A DNA stretch of 64,000 nt, taken from positions 2,670,001 to 2,734,000 of the forward strand of contig NZ_JAUCFJ010000002.1 in NCBI RefSeq assembly GCF_030348505.1. Direction: 5' to 3'. The translations under genes and the position numbers were made by a program. The stretch comes from Lysinibacillus sp. G4S2 (lineage in GTDB: Bacteria > Bacillota > Bacilli > Bacillales_A > Planococcaceae). Shown here piece after piece: positions 1-7,394 of this stretch; position 1 is the stretch's first letter, and every line of letters begins with the position of its first letter. The notes under the pieces were generated by a model. That model did not search any database. It was not told where the DNA came from and saw only the letters and a list, made by a program, of their open reading frames with translations.

Positions 1-15
1 TTTTTGGCGCTAGCT

Positions 16-153
16 GATCACTATTTCGGCATACCTGAGTGGTTCGGTGTGACACCCGATCAGTTTTTCGGTATACCCGAGCGGTTCGGAGTGTTACCTG
101 ATCAGTTTTTCGGTATACCCGAGCGGATTTGGTCGTTACCCGATCACTTTTTC
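16..153. repeat. 42-bp tandem repeat, about 3.3 units
   Basis: Units begin with GATCA at 16, 58, 100 and 142 (the last partial), an exact 42-bp period. Each carries a core like TTTTTCGGTATACCCGAGCGG. The period is 14 codons, so a reading frame stays open through it (4-237), but no ribosome site or upstream context is visible and the array is cut by the window edge. Read as an intergenic repeat rather than a gene. Confidence 0.75.
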
Positions 154-239
154 TCCACCCAAATCCTGCCCCATAAATTCTTCCAAGACAAGCACCCGAA
201 AGTCCTCGATATAGCTAGATGCACAGCACTTTTCTAATT

Positions 240-575
240 CAATTCTGCGTTAACTCGATAGAACACCATGAAATAGGTTCCTTAGTCTATAAATATTATT
301 GAATCAACGTTTATCGTAAAATTAAGGATTTGTCCTAGTTTCTTGTAAAATGTTACTGAATCCGCCAATTTTGGAAATATTTTATGTATAATGAATGTGA
401 AGGAGGGGAATTTTAACAAAAGTCTGACTGTAGTGGTAAATGGATTGGCTTGTGAAAAATAGCTGAGTTACTTCATTTCGAAATACATATAGTTGTAATT
501 ATAAGTATTTTTACATTATTTTCAAGCAGACGCAAAAAGAAAGTTTACAAGATTGTATATAATAGGGAGGATAAA
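240..575. other. Intergenic stretch with a possible excalibur relic
   Basis: No intact gene is visible. A strong AAGGAGGGG lies near 401-408 after a TATAAT-like box, but only a 23-codon frame (about 391-462) surrounds it, ending in NGLACEK. That resembles the end of an excalibur domain such as the one closing the next gene, so it may be a fragment of an older copy. This is weak. Confidence 0.3.
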
Positions 576-1430
576 ATGAGACTAAAAACAATCGCAGCAT
601 TATTCATTATGTTACTTTTAGCATTTAATTTTGAGGTAGCTGATGCGAGCACATTTAAAGAAGTTAAAATTATTACAAGCTCATCAATTGAAGTATATGA
701 AAAACCCGATACGTCCTCTAAAGTAGTAGGAACTGTAACAGAAGGAACACTTGTAACACAAATTAGCGAGGGACATAATGTTTCATTTTCACGTATATCC
801 TATCTAAATAATGATGGGAAAATATTAGAGGGCTATATATCAGATGTTGCACTGGATGATGCTCTTTACGGTATTCAGATAGCTAGTTCTAAAAGTGGTT
901 TGGTAGTGAAACAAACACCATCATTGAAAGGAAAAACAGTTGCGACTCTACAACATAAAATGGTTGTGAAAGACTTCGGTTCAGTTGGAAACGGTTGGTC
1001 ATTAGTGCAATACGGTAATGTCGTTGGTTATGCGACTTCAAGTTTTATGAGTGAATCAAAACCAACAACTAAATATGTATTAACAGAGGGTCTTGTTGTT
1101 AGAAATATCGCTAGTCCTTCTGGAGATAATATCGGAGAACTTTCGAAAAACGAAGAAGTTTTAGTTCATTCTACAATTGCTGGATGGTCATTTGTAACAA
1201 CTCCACTGTACGGAGGTTATGTACTAGATTCACATTTAACTTCTCAAAATCCGTTTGCTAAAACTAGTAAAGGGTCAAGTAGCTCATCAAAACCTTCAAA
1301 CGGAAGTAAGTCAAAATATAAAAATTGTACAGAGCTTCGTAAAGATTATCCAAATGGAGTAGGTAGCGATCACCCAGCTTATGAAAAAAAGCATGATCGT
1401 GATGACGATGGATGGGCTTGTGAAAGATAG
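576..1430 (+). CDS. Secreted SH3-like protein with C-terminal excalibur domain
   Basis: A 284-residue exported protein. Residues 1-24 form a signal peptide (MRLKTIAALF, hydrophobic core, cleavage near ADA-S). Three bacterial SH3-like repeats follow at about 30-95, 98-158 and 168-228; such domains usually bind peptidoglycan stem or cross-bridge peptides. A Ser/Lys-rich linker (about 232-248) leads to an excalibur calcium-binding domain with the motif DRDDDGWACER at the very end. Start chosen for the GGGAGG at 565-570. It probably acts at the outer face of the wall; the substrate is unknown. A hairpin terminator follows, so it appears monocistronic. Confidence 0.85.
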   Translation: MRLKTIAALFIMLLLAFNFEVADASTFKEVKIITSSSIEVYEKPDTSSKVVGTVTEGTLVTQISEGHNVSFSRISYLNNDGKILEGYISDVALDDALYGIQIASSKSGLVVKQTPSLKGKTVATLQHKMVVKDFGSVGNGWSLVQYGNVVGYATSSFMSESKPTTKYVLTEGLVVRNIASPSGDNIGELSKNEEVLVHSTIAGWSFVTTPLYGGYVLDSHLTSQNPFAKTSKGSSSSSKPSNGSKSKYKNCTELRKDYPNGVGSDHPAYEKKHDRDDDGWACER

Positions 1431-1462
1431 ATAAATGCTGGGGCATAACTGGCTAAAACCTT

Positions 1463-1509
1463 AAAAGCGCGAGAAATCAATTTTAGAAACGTTGATTTCT
1501 CGCGTTTTT
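1463..1509 (+). terminator. Intrinsic terminator
   Basis: A stem built on GCGCGAGAAATCAA and its complement with an 11-nt loop, followed by a T run, 33 bp after the SH3/excalibur gene. Confidence 0.85.
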
Positions 1510-1580
1510 CTGATGAGTAAAATTTTTTATTCGTTAAAAGTAAAGTTTGAGTAAAAATACCTCACCATTTAATGGAATAG

Positions 1581-2048
1581 TTAATCTACTTCTAAAACGA
1601 AGGCATAGAAAGCGTCGCCATGAGATAAATTCGCTTCCTTTTCATCCATCCACCAAACGCCATAAGAATAATAATAAACTCCAGGTTGTGTAGGCGCGGT
1701 AAATCGATTGTCTGTAACGATGACTTCAGTTTCCTTGTTATTACTTATTTGTACAACATGAAATTTATTCGGTTTTGGTTCATAGTCCATCACAAAAGTT
1801 ATATTTTCACCAGATTTAACTTTTATAGGCTTTTTACCTTCTAATAGTTCAACTGGTCCAGCAGTATCAACGCATTCACTTTTACCATCCCCTTGCCAAC
1901 AATAAGTACCGAGTTTAGTTTCAAATTTTTTATTATCAATCTCAATATAGGCATTCGGAGGCTTTCCTACTGCCAATTCATTAGTATTTGAACACCCCAT
2001 TAAGGTAAATCCAAAAAGAGCTACTACATATAAAAAATATTTCTTCAT
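1581..2048 (-). CDS. Putative lipoprotein
   Basis: A 155-residue lipoprotein. The N-terminus is a short signal with lipobox LMGC (Cys about residue 18), so the protein should be lipid-anchored outside the membrane. The rest is a compact beta-rich domain with CWQGDGKSEC and a C-terminal region rich in aromatic residues (YYYSYGVWW). The start at 2048 is preferred over an upstream in-frame ATG because GGAGGG precedes it at a normal distance and the signal peptide begins there. It lies 150 bp downstream of the FtsW-like gene on the same strand and may be read through from that operon. No specific function recognised. Confidence 0.75.
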   Translation of the reverse strand: MKKYFLYVVALFGFTLMGCSNTNELAVGKPPNAYIEIDNKKFETKLGTYCWQGDGKSECVDTAGPVELLEGKKPIKVKSGENITFVMDYEPKPNKFHVVQISNNKETEVIVTDNRFTAPTQPGVYYYSYGVWWMDEKEANLSHGDAFYAFVLEVD

Positions 2049-2200
2049 GCAAATCCCTCCTTTATATATAGACGGACTCGTTAATACTAAGTTACAAACA
2101 ATTTTCATATTTATGGAACTTATGGTTTTTTTATCAGCTCGAACAGTTGCAAAATGTATCCAGATGTATGAAATGAATAATAGTTTTTCAATCAGCACTA

Positions 2201-3439
2201 TTAAATATATGATTTTCTTCGATAAATACTAAGCGTCAAGCCGATAGCAACGCTTCCAAGTAGCATTGGGAAAAGACCATAGCTAATAAATGGGATTGGC
2301 ATTGACATGAGGGGGACAAGTCCAAAGAGCATCAATATTTGGTATACAATTTGCGTTGTTAAAAAGGCAAGCCCACCTATCATTAATAAACGACCATATT
2401 CGTTTTGAATGATGCGTAATGTGTGTGCAATACGATAAATGATGAAGCCAAGAATACCTACAACGATGACACCTGCAATAATCCCATACGTTTGTAAAAT
2501 CGTGAGTAATACAAAATCAGTATGCGCTCCACCAGCAAACGGTTGATTGCTAGTGCCAAACCAGGCAAGCTGTTTCATCACACTTGAGAGAAGTAATACA
2601 TTCGGATTATCTTCTAAACCTGGTGTATAGATAGTCTGCATTCGTGAAAGCTGGTACGGTTTTAATGGTGCCAACATTAAGTAGCTGATTAATGCTACAA
2701 ATAGGAAACTAAATGCTACGGTAACTGTTAGCTTTTGCTTGCGAGAAAAGCTACTAGCATAAAATAATGTCGCTATAATCGCTGTATACGTACATAATAG
2801 TGAAATATCTGACAATCGCATGTAGTAGTATGCACCGATAAAATAAAGAATGAGTAGCAACCATAGTGATTTTTTTTGTTTAGCGAAAAACCCAGCAAAC
2901 GCAATTAAAAAGAGAGGCAACGTCATCCAACCTTTTAGTTCAAGGGGACCTGCTTTAAAAAAGGTCACACCATTAATCATTCCATTACCATTTAAGATAA
3001 TAAGAAATAAAAGACATGCAAGTACATAAATAAGCGTGGAATAGCGTTCAAGCTTGCGAAAATCGAGTCGCATGAATAAAATCGCCACCGCAATGCCCCC
3101 AATAACAATTACGACATTACGGATGATAAAATCTCGTAACGCGAGTTCAGCAGGCAGGAGCGGTAAGAAGCTACACATTGCTGCCAGCACAAATGGAATA
3201 ACGAGTAGCCAATCGATTTTCGGTTGATGAATCTGATTAAGTGAGACACCGAGATTTGTAGCATTGCCCATTTCATGCACAGCCTGTTGTTCCGCATCAA
3301 TATCGCTATAGCCCTTTTTCTGCCAAGCCTGCTTTGATTTCGCTAAATGATACGTCAACTCCTTTTCAACAGCATCATGCGCATCCTTGTTACGAATATG
3401 TCCCTTAACATGTTGAATAAATTCTTTAATCGTTCGCAT
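2201..3439 (-). CDS. FtsW/RodA/SpoVE-family membrane protein with HAAS-like N-terminus
   Basis: A 412-residue polytopic protein. Residues 1-75 form a soluble helical domain of the permease-prefix/HAAS type (EKELTYHLAKSKQAW, DAEQQAVHEMGN). About ten membrane segments with SEDS-family features follow, including the C-terminal region PIPFISYG. SEDS proteins polymerise or handle lipid II; the N-terminal domain is typical of paralogs paired with PadR regulators, not of the essential cell-division FtsW. The start overlaps the end of the PadR gene by 14 bp, showing a tight operon with the sigma factor. Likely an inducible wall-synthesis or wall-stress factor (inference). Confidence 0.8.
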   Translation of the reverse strand: MRTIKEFIQHVKGHIRNKDAHDAVEKELTYHLAKSKQAWQKKGYSDIDAEQQAVHEMGNATNLGVSLNQIHQPKIDWLLVIPFVLAAMCSFLPLLPAELALRDFIIRNVVIVIGGIAVAILFMRLDFRKLERYSTLIYVLACLLFLIILNGNGMINGVTFFKAGPLELKGWMTLPLFLIAFAGFFAKQKKSLWLLLILYFIGAYYYMRLSDISLLCTYTAIIATLFYASSFSRKQKLTVTVAFSFLFVALISYLMLAPLKPYQLSRMQTIYTPGLEDNPNVLLLSSVMKQLAWFGTSNQPFAGGAHTDFVLLTILQTYGIIAGVIVVGILGFIIYRIAHTLRIIQNEYGRLLMIGGLAFLTTQIVYQILMLFGLVPLMSMPIPFISYGLFPMLLGSVAIGLTLSIYRRKSYI

Positions 3440-3821
3440 AGCACATCTCCTTCAGTAATTGCTGAAGAGAAGGGAGCTTTTCTGTTTCTTTATTAAGTTT
3501 TGTCAGCAGTTTAATGCCCTTATGTGAAAGAACATAACGCTTTTCGTTCTCGTGCCACTCGCTTACGACAAGTTGCTGCTGCTCAAGGCGATGCAGCGAT
3601 GCATAAATCATCCCTTCATTGAAATGAACTACGTCTTTGTTTTTTGTATAAAGTAGTTGTGTAATCTCATAACCTGTGCGCATCGTTTGTAGCAGCGGTA
3701 ACAGCACCTGATCCGAAAGTTCCTCGTGCATACCTTTGCGCACAGCTTCTCGATGCTTTTCTGTAAATTGCACTTTTTGAAATTGATTTTTCATGGCTTG
3801 TTTAAAACGTGTTTCCGTCAA
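3426..3821 (-). CDS. PadR-family transcriptional regulator
   Basis: A 131-residue protein with a PadR winged helix in the middle (about residues 40-105: LLQTMRTGYEITQLL, GMIYASLHRLEQQQLV, KRYVLSHKG). The family usually represses neighbouring membrane or transport genes. An N-terminal extension of about 35 residues precedes the HTH. It overlaps the sigma-factor gene by 20 bp upstream and the FtsW-like gene by 14 bp downstream, so all three are probably translated from one transcript. PadR proteins paired with HAAS-domain membrane proteins are a common arrangement. Confidence 0.8.
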   Translation of the reverse strand: MTETRFKQAMKNQFQKVQFTEKHREAVRKGMHEELSDQVLLPLLQTMRTGYEITQLLYTKNKDVVHFNEGMIYASLHRLEQQQLVVSEWHENEKRYVLSHKGIKLLTKLNKETEKLPSLQQLLKEMCYAND

Positions 3822-4353
3822 ATGGATTCCCTCCTAACGCTTTTTGTAATAAAGCTCGAGCCTTACGAAGTCTTGTTTTCACCGTATTTTTATTCAAAGA
3901 TAAAATGCTGGCAATCTCCTGAATCGAGTACTCCTCAAAATAATAAAAGTAAATAAGTTCACGATATTTTACGGGGAGTGCCATCACGAGGTCAAACAGC
4001 GCATCATCTTCACTATGTTGAACGACCTGTTCTAGTAAATCACCAGTTTCCAATGTTTCCGCTAACACATTTGTTTCGATAACATCGACGTTTTTCTTGT
4101 ACCAGCTCTTTATATAGTCCTTTGAATGATTGATGGCAATACGCCACAACCATGTCTTCAAACTTGATTTACCCTGGTAGCTTGAAAGGGCCTTATAGCA
4201 CTTAATAAAAATCTCTTGCGTTAAATCCTCTGCAAGTGCAGCATCATGTACATATGTATAAACAAGCTGTAACACCTCTTGACCATAATCTGTCATAAGC
4301 TCTTCGATTACCTGATCTCGTGATAATCCGCTTACTTGCATTGTTTCTTCCAT
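3802..4353 (-). CDS. ECF-type RNA polymerase sigma factor
   Basis: About 183 residues. Region 2 is clear (YTYVHDAALAEDLTQEIFIK, then SSLKTWLWRIAINHSKDYI) and so is region 4 (LPVKYRELIYFYYFEEYSI, IASILSLNKNTVKTRLRKAR). A second ATG lies 2 codons upstream at 4359 but would abut the GGAGGG ribosome site, so 4353 is preferred. There is no anti-sigma gene next to it; the partners are a PadR regulator and a SEDS-like membrane protein in the same operon. It probably redirects polymerase to its own promoter and a small envelope regulon (inference). Confidence 0.8.
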   Translation of the reverse strand: MEETMQVSGLSRDQVIEELMTDYGQEVLQLVYTYVHDAALAEDLTQEIFIKCYKALSSYQGKSSLKTWLWRIAINHSKDYIKSWYKKNVDVIETNVLAETLETGDLLEQVVQHSEDDALFDLVMALPVKYRELIYFYYFEEYSIQEIASILSLNKNTVKTRLRKARALLQKALGGNPFDGNTF

Positions 4354-4383
4354 CTTCATCCCTCCTTACCTGTTCATTCATTA

Positions 4384-4410
4384 GACGATTGCCAAATAGT
4401 ACCGGTTTTA
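4384..4410 (-). promoter_or_regulatory. Candidate ECF autoregulatory promoter
   Basis: On the minus strand TAAAAC (4405-4410) is separated by 17 bp from CGTC (4384-4387), resembling ECF promoters (AAC-type -35, CGTC -10). It sits about 30 bp upstream of the sigma gene. The MITE-like element ends 15 bp further upstream. Confidence 0.45.
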
Positions 4411-4424
4411 TTTTTGCAAAAATC

Positions 4425-4804
4425 CAGGTGTGTTGATTAACCATTTTTATCCACCCTAATAAATAGAAGGATCTGATTTCCGCTACGGACTACTCGCTTT
4501 GTTGCGAGCGAGTAGCCCTACGCTACAAACTCTTCATCATAAAATGTGGTTGATTTCTTTGATAGAAAGAGTTTGGTTTCGATAAAAGCCCAAATAGTTT
4601 CGATAAAATGAGATTTTGTTTCGATAAAAGCTCAAATAGTTTCGATAAAGAGCGATTTAGTTTCGATAAATCTTCAAAGTATTCCTATAAAACGAACGAA
4701 AGTAGCTTTAGCGATTCTGTTTTGGGGCTCGACACAAAATAGCAACAAGAAAAACCCTTTCATCGATCAATAATAAACCTATTTTTTCCTAATCAACACG
4801 CCTG
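4425..4804. mobile_element. MITE-like element, copy 1 (380 bp)
   Basis: The ends are inverted repeats, CAGGTGTGTTGATTA on the left and the complement of CAGGCGTGTTGATTA on the right (14 of 15 match). Flanks GCAAAAATC (4416-4424) and ATAAAAATC (4805-4813) are a 7-of-9 match to a target duplication. Inside are five units starting GTTTCGATAAA at 4576, 4597, 4618, 4639 and 4660, an exact 21-bp period. No coding sequence. Copy 2 at 14793-15248 matches it along its length, apart from about 76 extra bp in copy 2. Confidence 0.85.
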
Positions 4805-4923
4805 ATAAAAATCACTATTTATTGGATCATCACCAAAAGTTGTGGATGACGTTTTTTTAAATATATGGGCTGTATATTAGTTGACCTTCGTTCCGACTGG
4901 GCGACTCCTTGGGGATCAGCGTC

Positions 4924-6603
4924 GAGGGCACTGAAAAAGTGGTTAGATAAAGGAAGTAGCGAATTTTTTCTCTACTTCCTTTTCTTTTTCATCTATAATT
5001 ATTAGTATACTGTTCATTTTAGGTGGTGCTTTTTATGCTTTCCAAACAAGAAACGCTTGCTCTTAGTCCTCATATGGCAATCTATGATTTAGTTGTGCCA
5101 AAAGATAATATGCTTCGTCAAATGAAGGAATTAATTGATTTTACTTTTGTTTTAGAGGAATTAGAGACTAAATATTGTCTAGATAATGGTCGTTACGCTA
5201 TTTCACCTATTCGTATGTTCAAATATTTATTACTTAAGGCAATTTATGATATTTCTGATGTTGATGTAGTAGAACGTTCTAAATATGATATGTCCTTTAA
5301 ATATTTTTTAGATATGGCACCAGAAGAAGGTGTTATTGAGGCAAGTTCTTTAACAAAATTCCGTCGATTACGTTTACAAGATGTCCAATTGTTAGATTTA
5401 CTCATTCACAAAACCGTAGAACTAGCTATTGCACAGGGTGTTTTAAAAAGTAAAACATTGATTGTAGACGCAACACATACGAAGGCACGCTACCAACAGA
5501 AGTCCCCGAAAGAGTTTTTACAAGAGAAATCAAAACAGGTACGAAAAGCCGTGTATCAATTCGATGAAACAATGAAATCAAAATTTCCCACTAAACCGAC
5601 TTCTCAAGATATCCAAAAAGAAGTGGACTATTGTCACCAAGTCATTCAAATAATAGAAGAAAATAAGGCTATTGCTCAAATACCAAGTGTACAAGAAAAA
5701 GTAAATGTCCTCAAAGAAGTTATTGAAGATTATGAGCTTAAAATAAATTACTCAGCTGATCCTGATGCACGTGTCGGTTATAAATCTAAAGAGAATCCTT
5801 TCTTTGGTTATAAAACACATTTGGCAATGAGTGATGAAAGACTTATAACAGCAGTAGTTGTAACAACAGGTGAAAAAAGTGACGGGAATTATTTACAAGA
5901 GCTAGTAGAGAAGAGTGAGCAAGCAGGCATAGAAGTGAACACCATTCTTGGAGATACAGCGTATTCTGGTAAAGAGAATTTATTATACACAAAAAAGAAA
6001 GAGATTCAACTCATTTCAAGGCTACATCCTGTTATTACGAACGGTCAACGGAAGCAAGAAAGTAAGTTTGAGTTTAATAAAGATGCCGATTTATATGTGT
6101 GCCCTGCTGGACATTTAGCAAAGAGTAAAAGTATTAAAAAGCGTAAGAATTCCACGCAAAATACACAATTAAAATATTTCTTTGATATAGAAAAATGTAA
6201 AGTTTGTCCTTTAAAAGAAGGGTGTTATAAAGAAGGAGCGAAAACAAAAAGTTATTCAGTTTCTCTTCTGTCAAATGAACACATAGAACAAGAAGTGTTT
6301 CAGGAAACGGAATCCTTTAAACAATTGGCAAAAGAACGCTATAAAATCGAAGCAAAGAATAGTGAAATAAAAAACAGACACGGGTATAATCAAGCAAACG
6401 CCACGGGTCTATTTGGTATGCAAATACAAGCAGCCGCAACGCTATTTGTCGTGAATATGAAGAGAATTTTAAAACTAATGAACGAAAAAAGCAAAGAATA
6501 ATGAAAGAAATCGGACGACCCCTTCCTAAAAAAGGATGAAATGGCGCCCGATATTTTTTTTGAGTTAAAAAATTTTAATTTTGATGAGTTTTTCAGTGCC
6601 CTC
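4924..6603 (+). mobile_element. IS1182-family insertion sequence (1680 bp)
   Basis: Terminal inverted repeats start GAGGGCACTGAAAAA on the left and are matched at the right end (6589-6603). The 10-mer GATCAGCGTC flanks both ends (4914-4923 and 6604-6613). Equivalently this is an 8-bp duplication ATCAGCGT with a 16-bp repeat beginning in C. The host repeat reads continuously when the IS is removed. The element is complete and its transposase intact, so it could be active. Confidence 0.88.
5035..6501 (+). CDS. IS1182-family transposase
   Basis: A 488-residue DDE transposase. An N-terminal DUF772-type helical domain (SPIRMFKYLLLKAIYDI, SSLTKFRRLRL) precedes the catalytic fold: first Asp in LIVDATHTKARY, second in ILGDTAYSGKENL, Glu in YKIEAKNSEIKNRHGY. 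Between them lies a Cys-containing insert (CPAGHL, CKVCPLKEGC) typical of the family. The ATG at 5035 follows AGGTGG at 5021-5026; an upstream GTG overlaps that ribosome site and is rejected. No frameshift is present. Length is normal for the family. Confidence 0.92.
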   Translation: MLSKQETLALSPHMAIYDLVVPKDNMLRQMKELIDFTFVLEELETKYCLDNGRYAISPIRMFKYLLLKAIYDISDVDVVERSKYDMSFKYFLDMAPEEGVIEASSLTKFRRLRLQDVQLLDLLIHKTVELAIAQGVLKSKTLIVDATHTKARYQQKSPKEFLQEKSKQVRKAVYQFDETMKSKFPTKPTSQDIQKEVDYCHQVIQIIEENKAIAQIPSVQEKVNVLKEVIEDYELKINYSADPDARVGYKSKENPFFGYKTHLAMSDERLITAVVVTTGEKSDGNYLQELVEKSEQAGIEVNTILGDTAYSGKENLLYTKKKEIQLISRLHPVITNGQRKQESKFEFNKDADLYVCPAGHLAKSKSIKKRKNSTQNTQLKYFFDIEKCKVCPLKEGCYKEGAKTKSYSVSLLSNEHIEQEVFQETESFKQLAKERYKIEAKNSEIKNRHGYNQANATGLFGMQIQAAATLFVVNMKRILKLMNEKSKE

Positions 6604-6894
6604 GATCAGCGTCACAGATGAGACCCTGGAGCGAGCAACGCGAGTGAAGCGGCTCATCGGACGCCCCCAGGAAGCTCTGCTCTGCGCGAAAGCGAAGCGG
6701 CAGCGGCAAATGTTTTATCTGCGCGAAAGCGAAGCGGCAGCGGCAAATGTTTTCTGTAGCGAAAGCAAAGCGACAGCTACAAAGCGCCCAGTCGGAACGG
6801 AAATCAACCACACGTTTTGGTGAAGAGCCTATTTATTTGAAATTAAATTAATAATAGGAAAGTATTGCGCTTTTTAATTATTACAAATAGACGG

Positions 6895-6923
6895 TTGACT
6901 TTAAATAGCAGCTCATGTAAAAT
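6895..6923 (+). promoter_or_regulatory. Sigma-A promoter of the argS T-box leader
   Basis: TTGACT (6895-6900), a 17-bp spacer and TAAAAT (6918-6923), about 25 bp upstream of the T-box stem I region. Confidence 0.75.
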
Positions 6924-6949
6924 ATTTCAAAATCACAGTTAAATTCGAT

Positions 6950-7178
6950 GAAAAAGAGAGTAGTTTATGGTGCTACTGGAAAGCGAATTAGGGACGGTGT
7001 GAGCCTAATGCAGAAACCATAAATGAAACGCACTTTGGAGAAGGTTCTCGAATGAGTAGTAGAGAATATCGGGGAGTCACCTCGTTAACAATGGAAAGTG
7101 GTCATATTTTATGGCAACTAGAGTGGTACCACGGGAAAACTATGCTCTCGTCTCTATTTTAGAGACGAGGGCTTTTTT
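6950..7178 (+). ncRNA. T-box riboswitch, arginine-specific
   Basis: The leader contains the T-box core TGGTACCACG (7125-7134) and a terminator hairpin (about 7144-7178, arms CTCGTCTCT and its complement, then T6). In the specifier region GAAACGCACTTTGGAG the triplet CGC at 7029-7031 aligns with CCT of the proS leader in this window. CGC is an Arg codon, matching argS downstream. Uncharged tRNA-Arg should stabilise the antiterminator and raise ArgS production. The specifier is an inference from this alignment. Confidence 0.9.
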
Positions 7179-7372
7179 ATCTTCATTCAGCAGAAAACTC
7201 TTATTTCTAAAGGTAAGAGATGAAAAGGGGATGTGGTTCCTTTTCAGTGAGTTTCCAAACCCCTACTGAATGAAGATAAAGCCTCTGTGCGGATGTTACG
7301 GATTTTGAAAGGAATAAATTGTGCGGGCACTATTCAAAATCCGGACGCAATTACGCCAAGACGAAATTAATT
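7178..7372 (+). repeat. Two-hairpin dispersed repeat, copy 1
   Basis: Starts TATCTTCATTC and ends near ACGCCAAGACGAAATTAATT. The first hairpin pairs TCTTCATTCAG with CTGAATGAAGA; the second pairs GGATTTTGAA with TTCAAAATCC. Further copies lie at 30621-30788 (inverted) and 36712-36884. This copy sits between the T-box terminator, whose last T residues it overlaps, and the argS ribosome site, so it forms a long structured leader. Confidence 0.8.
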
Positions 7373-7394
7373 ATATATTGGGAGGAGAAAAAAC

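Larger units (their letters stand above)
4830..6823. repeat. Intergenic hairpin repeat interrupted by an IS1182-family element
   Basis: The outer arms TCACCAAAAGTTGTGG (4830-4845) and CCACACGTTTTGGTGA (6808-6823) are inverted. An inner pair starting GTTGACCTTCGTTCCGACTG at 4880 pairs with 6785-6808. The right half carries two direct copies of a module containing CGAAAGCGAAGCGGCAGCGG (about 6688 and 6723). The IS occupies 4924-6603; without it the element would be roughly 0.3 kb. Open frames at 6581-6823 on both strands are by-products of the repeat. Confidence 0.7.

Noticed and set aside
4..237. 77-codon ORF over the 42-bp repeats
   Set aside because: No ribosome site, low complexity, and the frame follows from the repeat period being a multiple of three.
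4576..4680. 21-bp direct repeats as a possible CRISPR array
   Set aside because: The repeat core is about 11 bp, the intervening 10 bp are similar to each other, there are no cas genes, and the same array recurs in MITE copy 2.
6581..6823. Overlapping ORFs on both strands (80 and 72 codons)
   Set aside because: Both follow from GC-rich repeat modules; no ribosome site or protein-like text.
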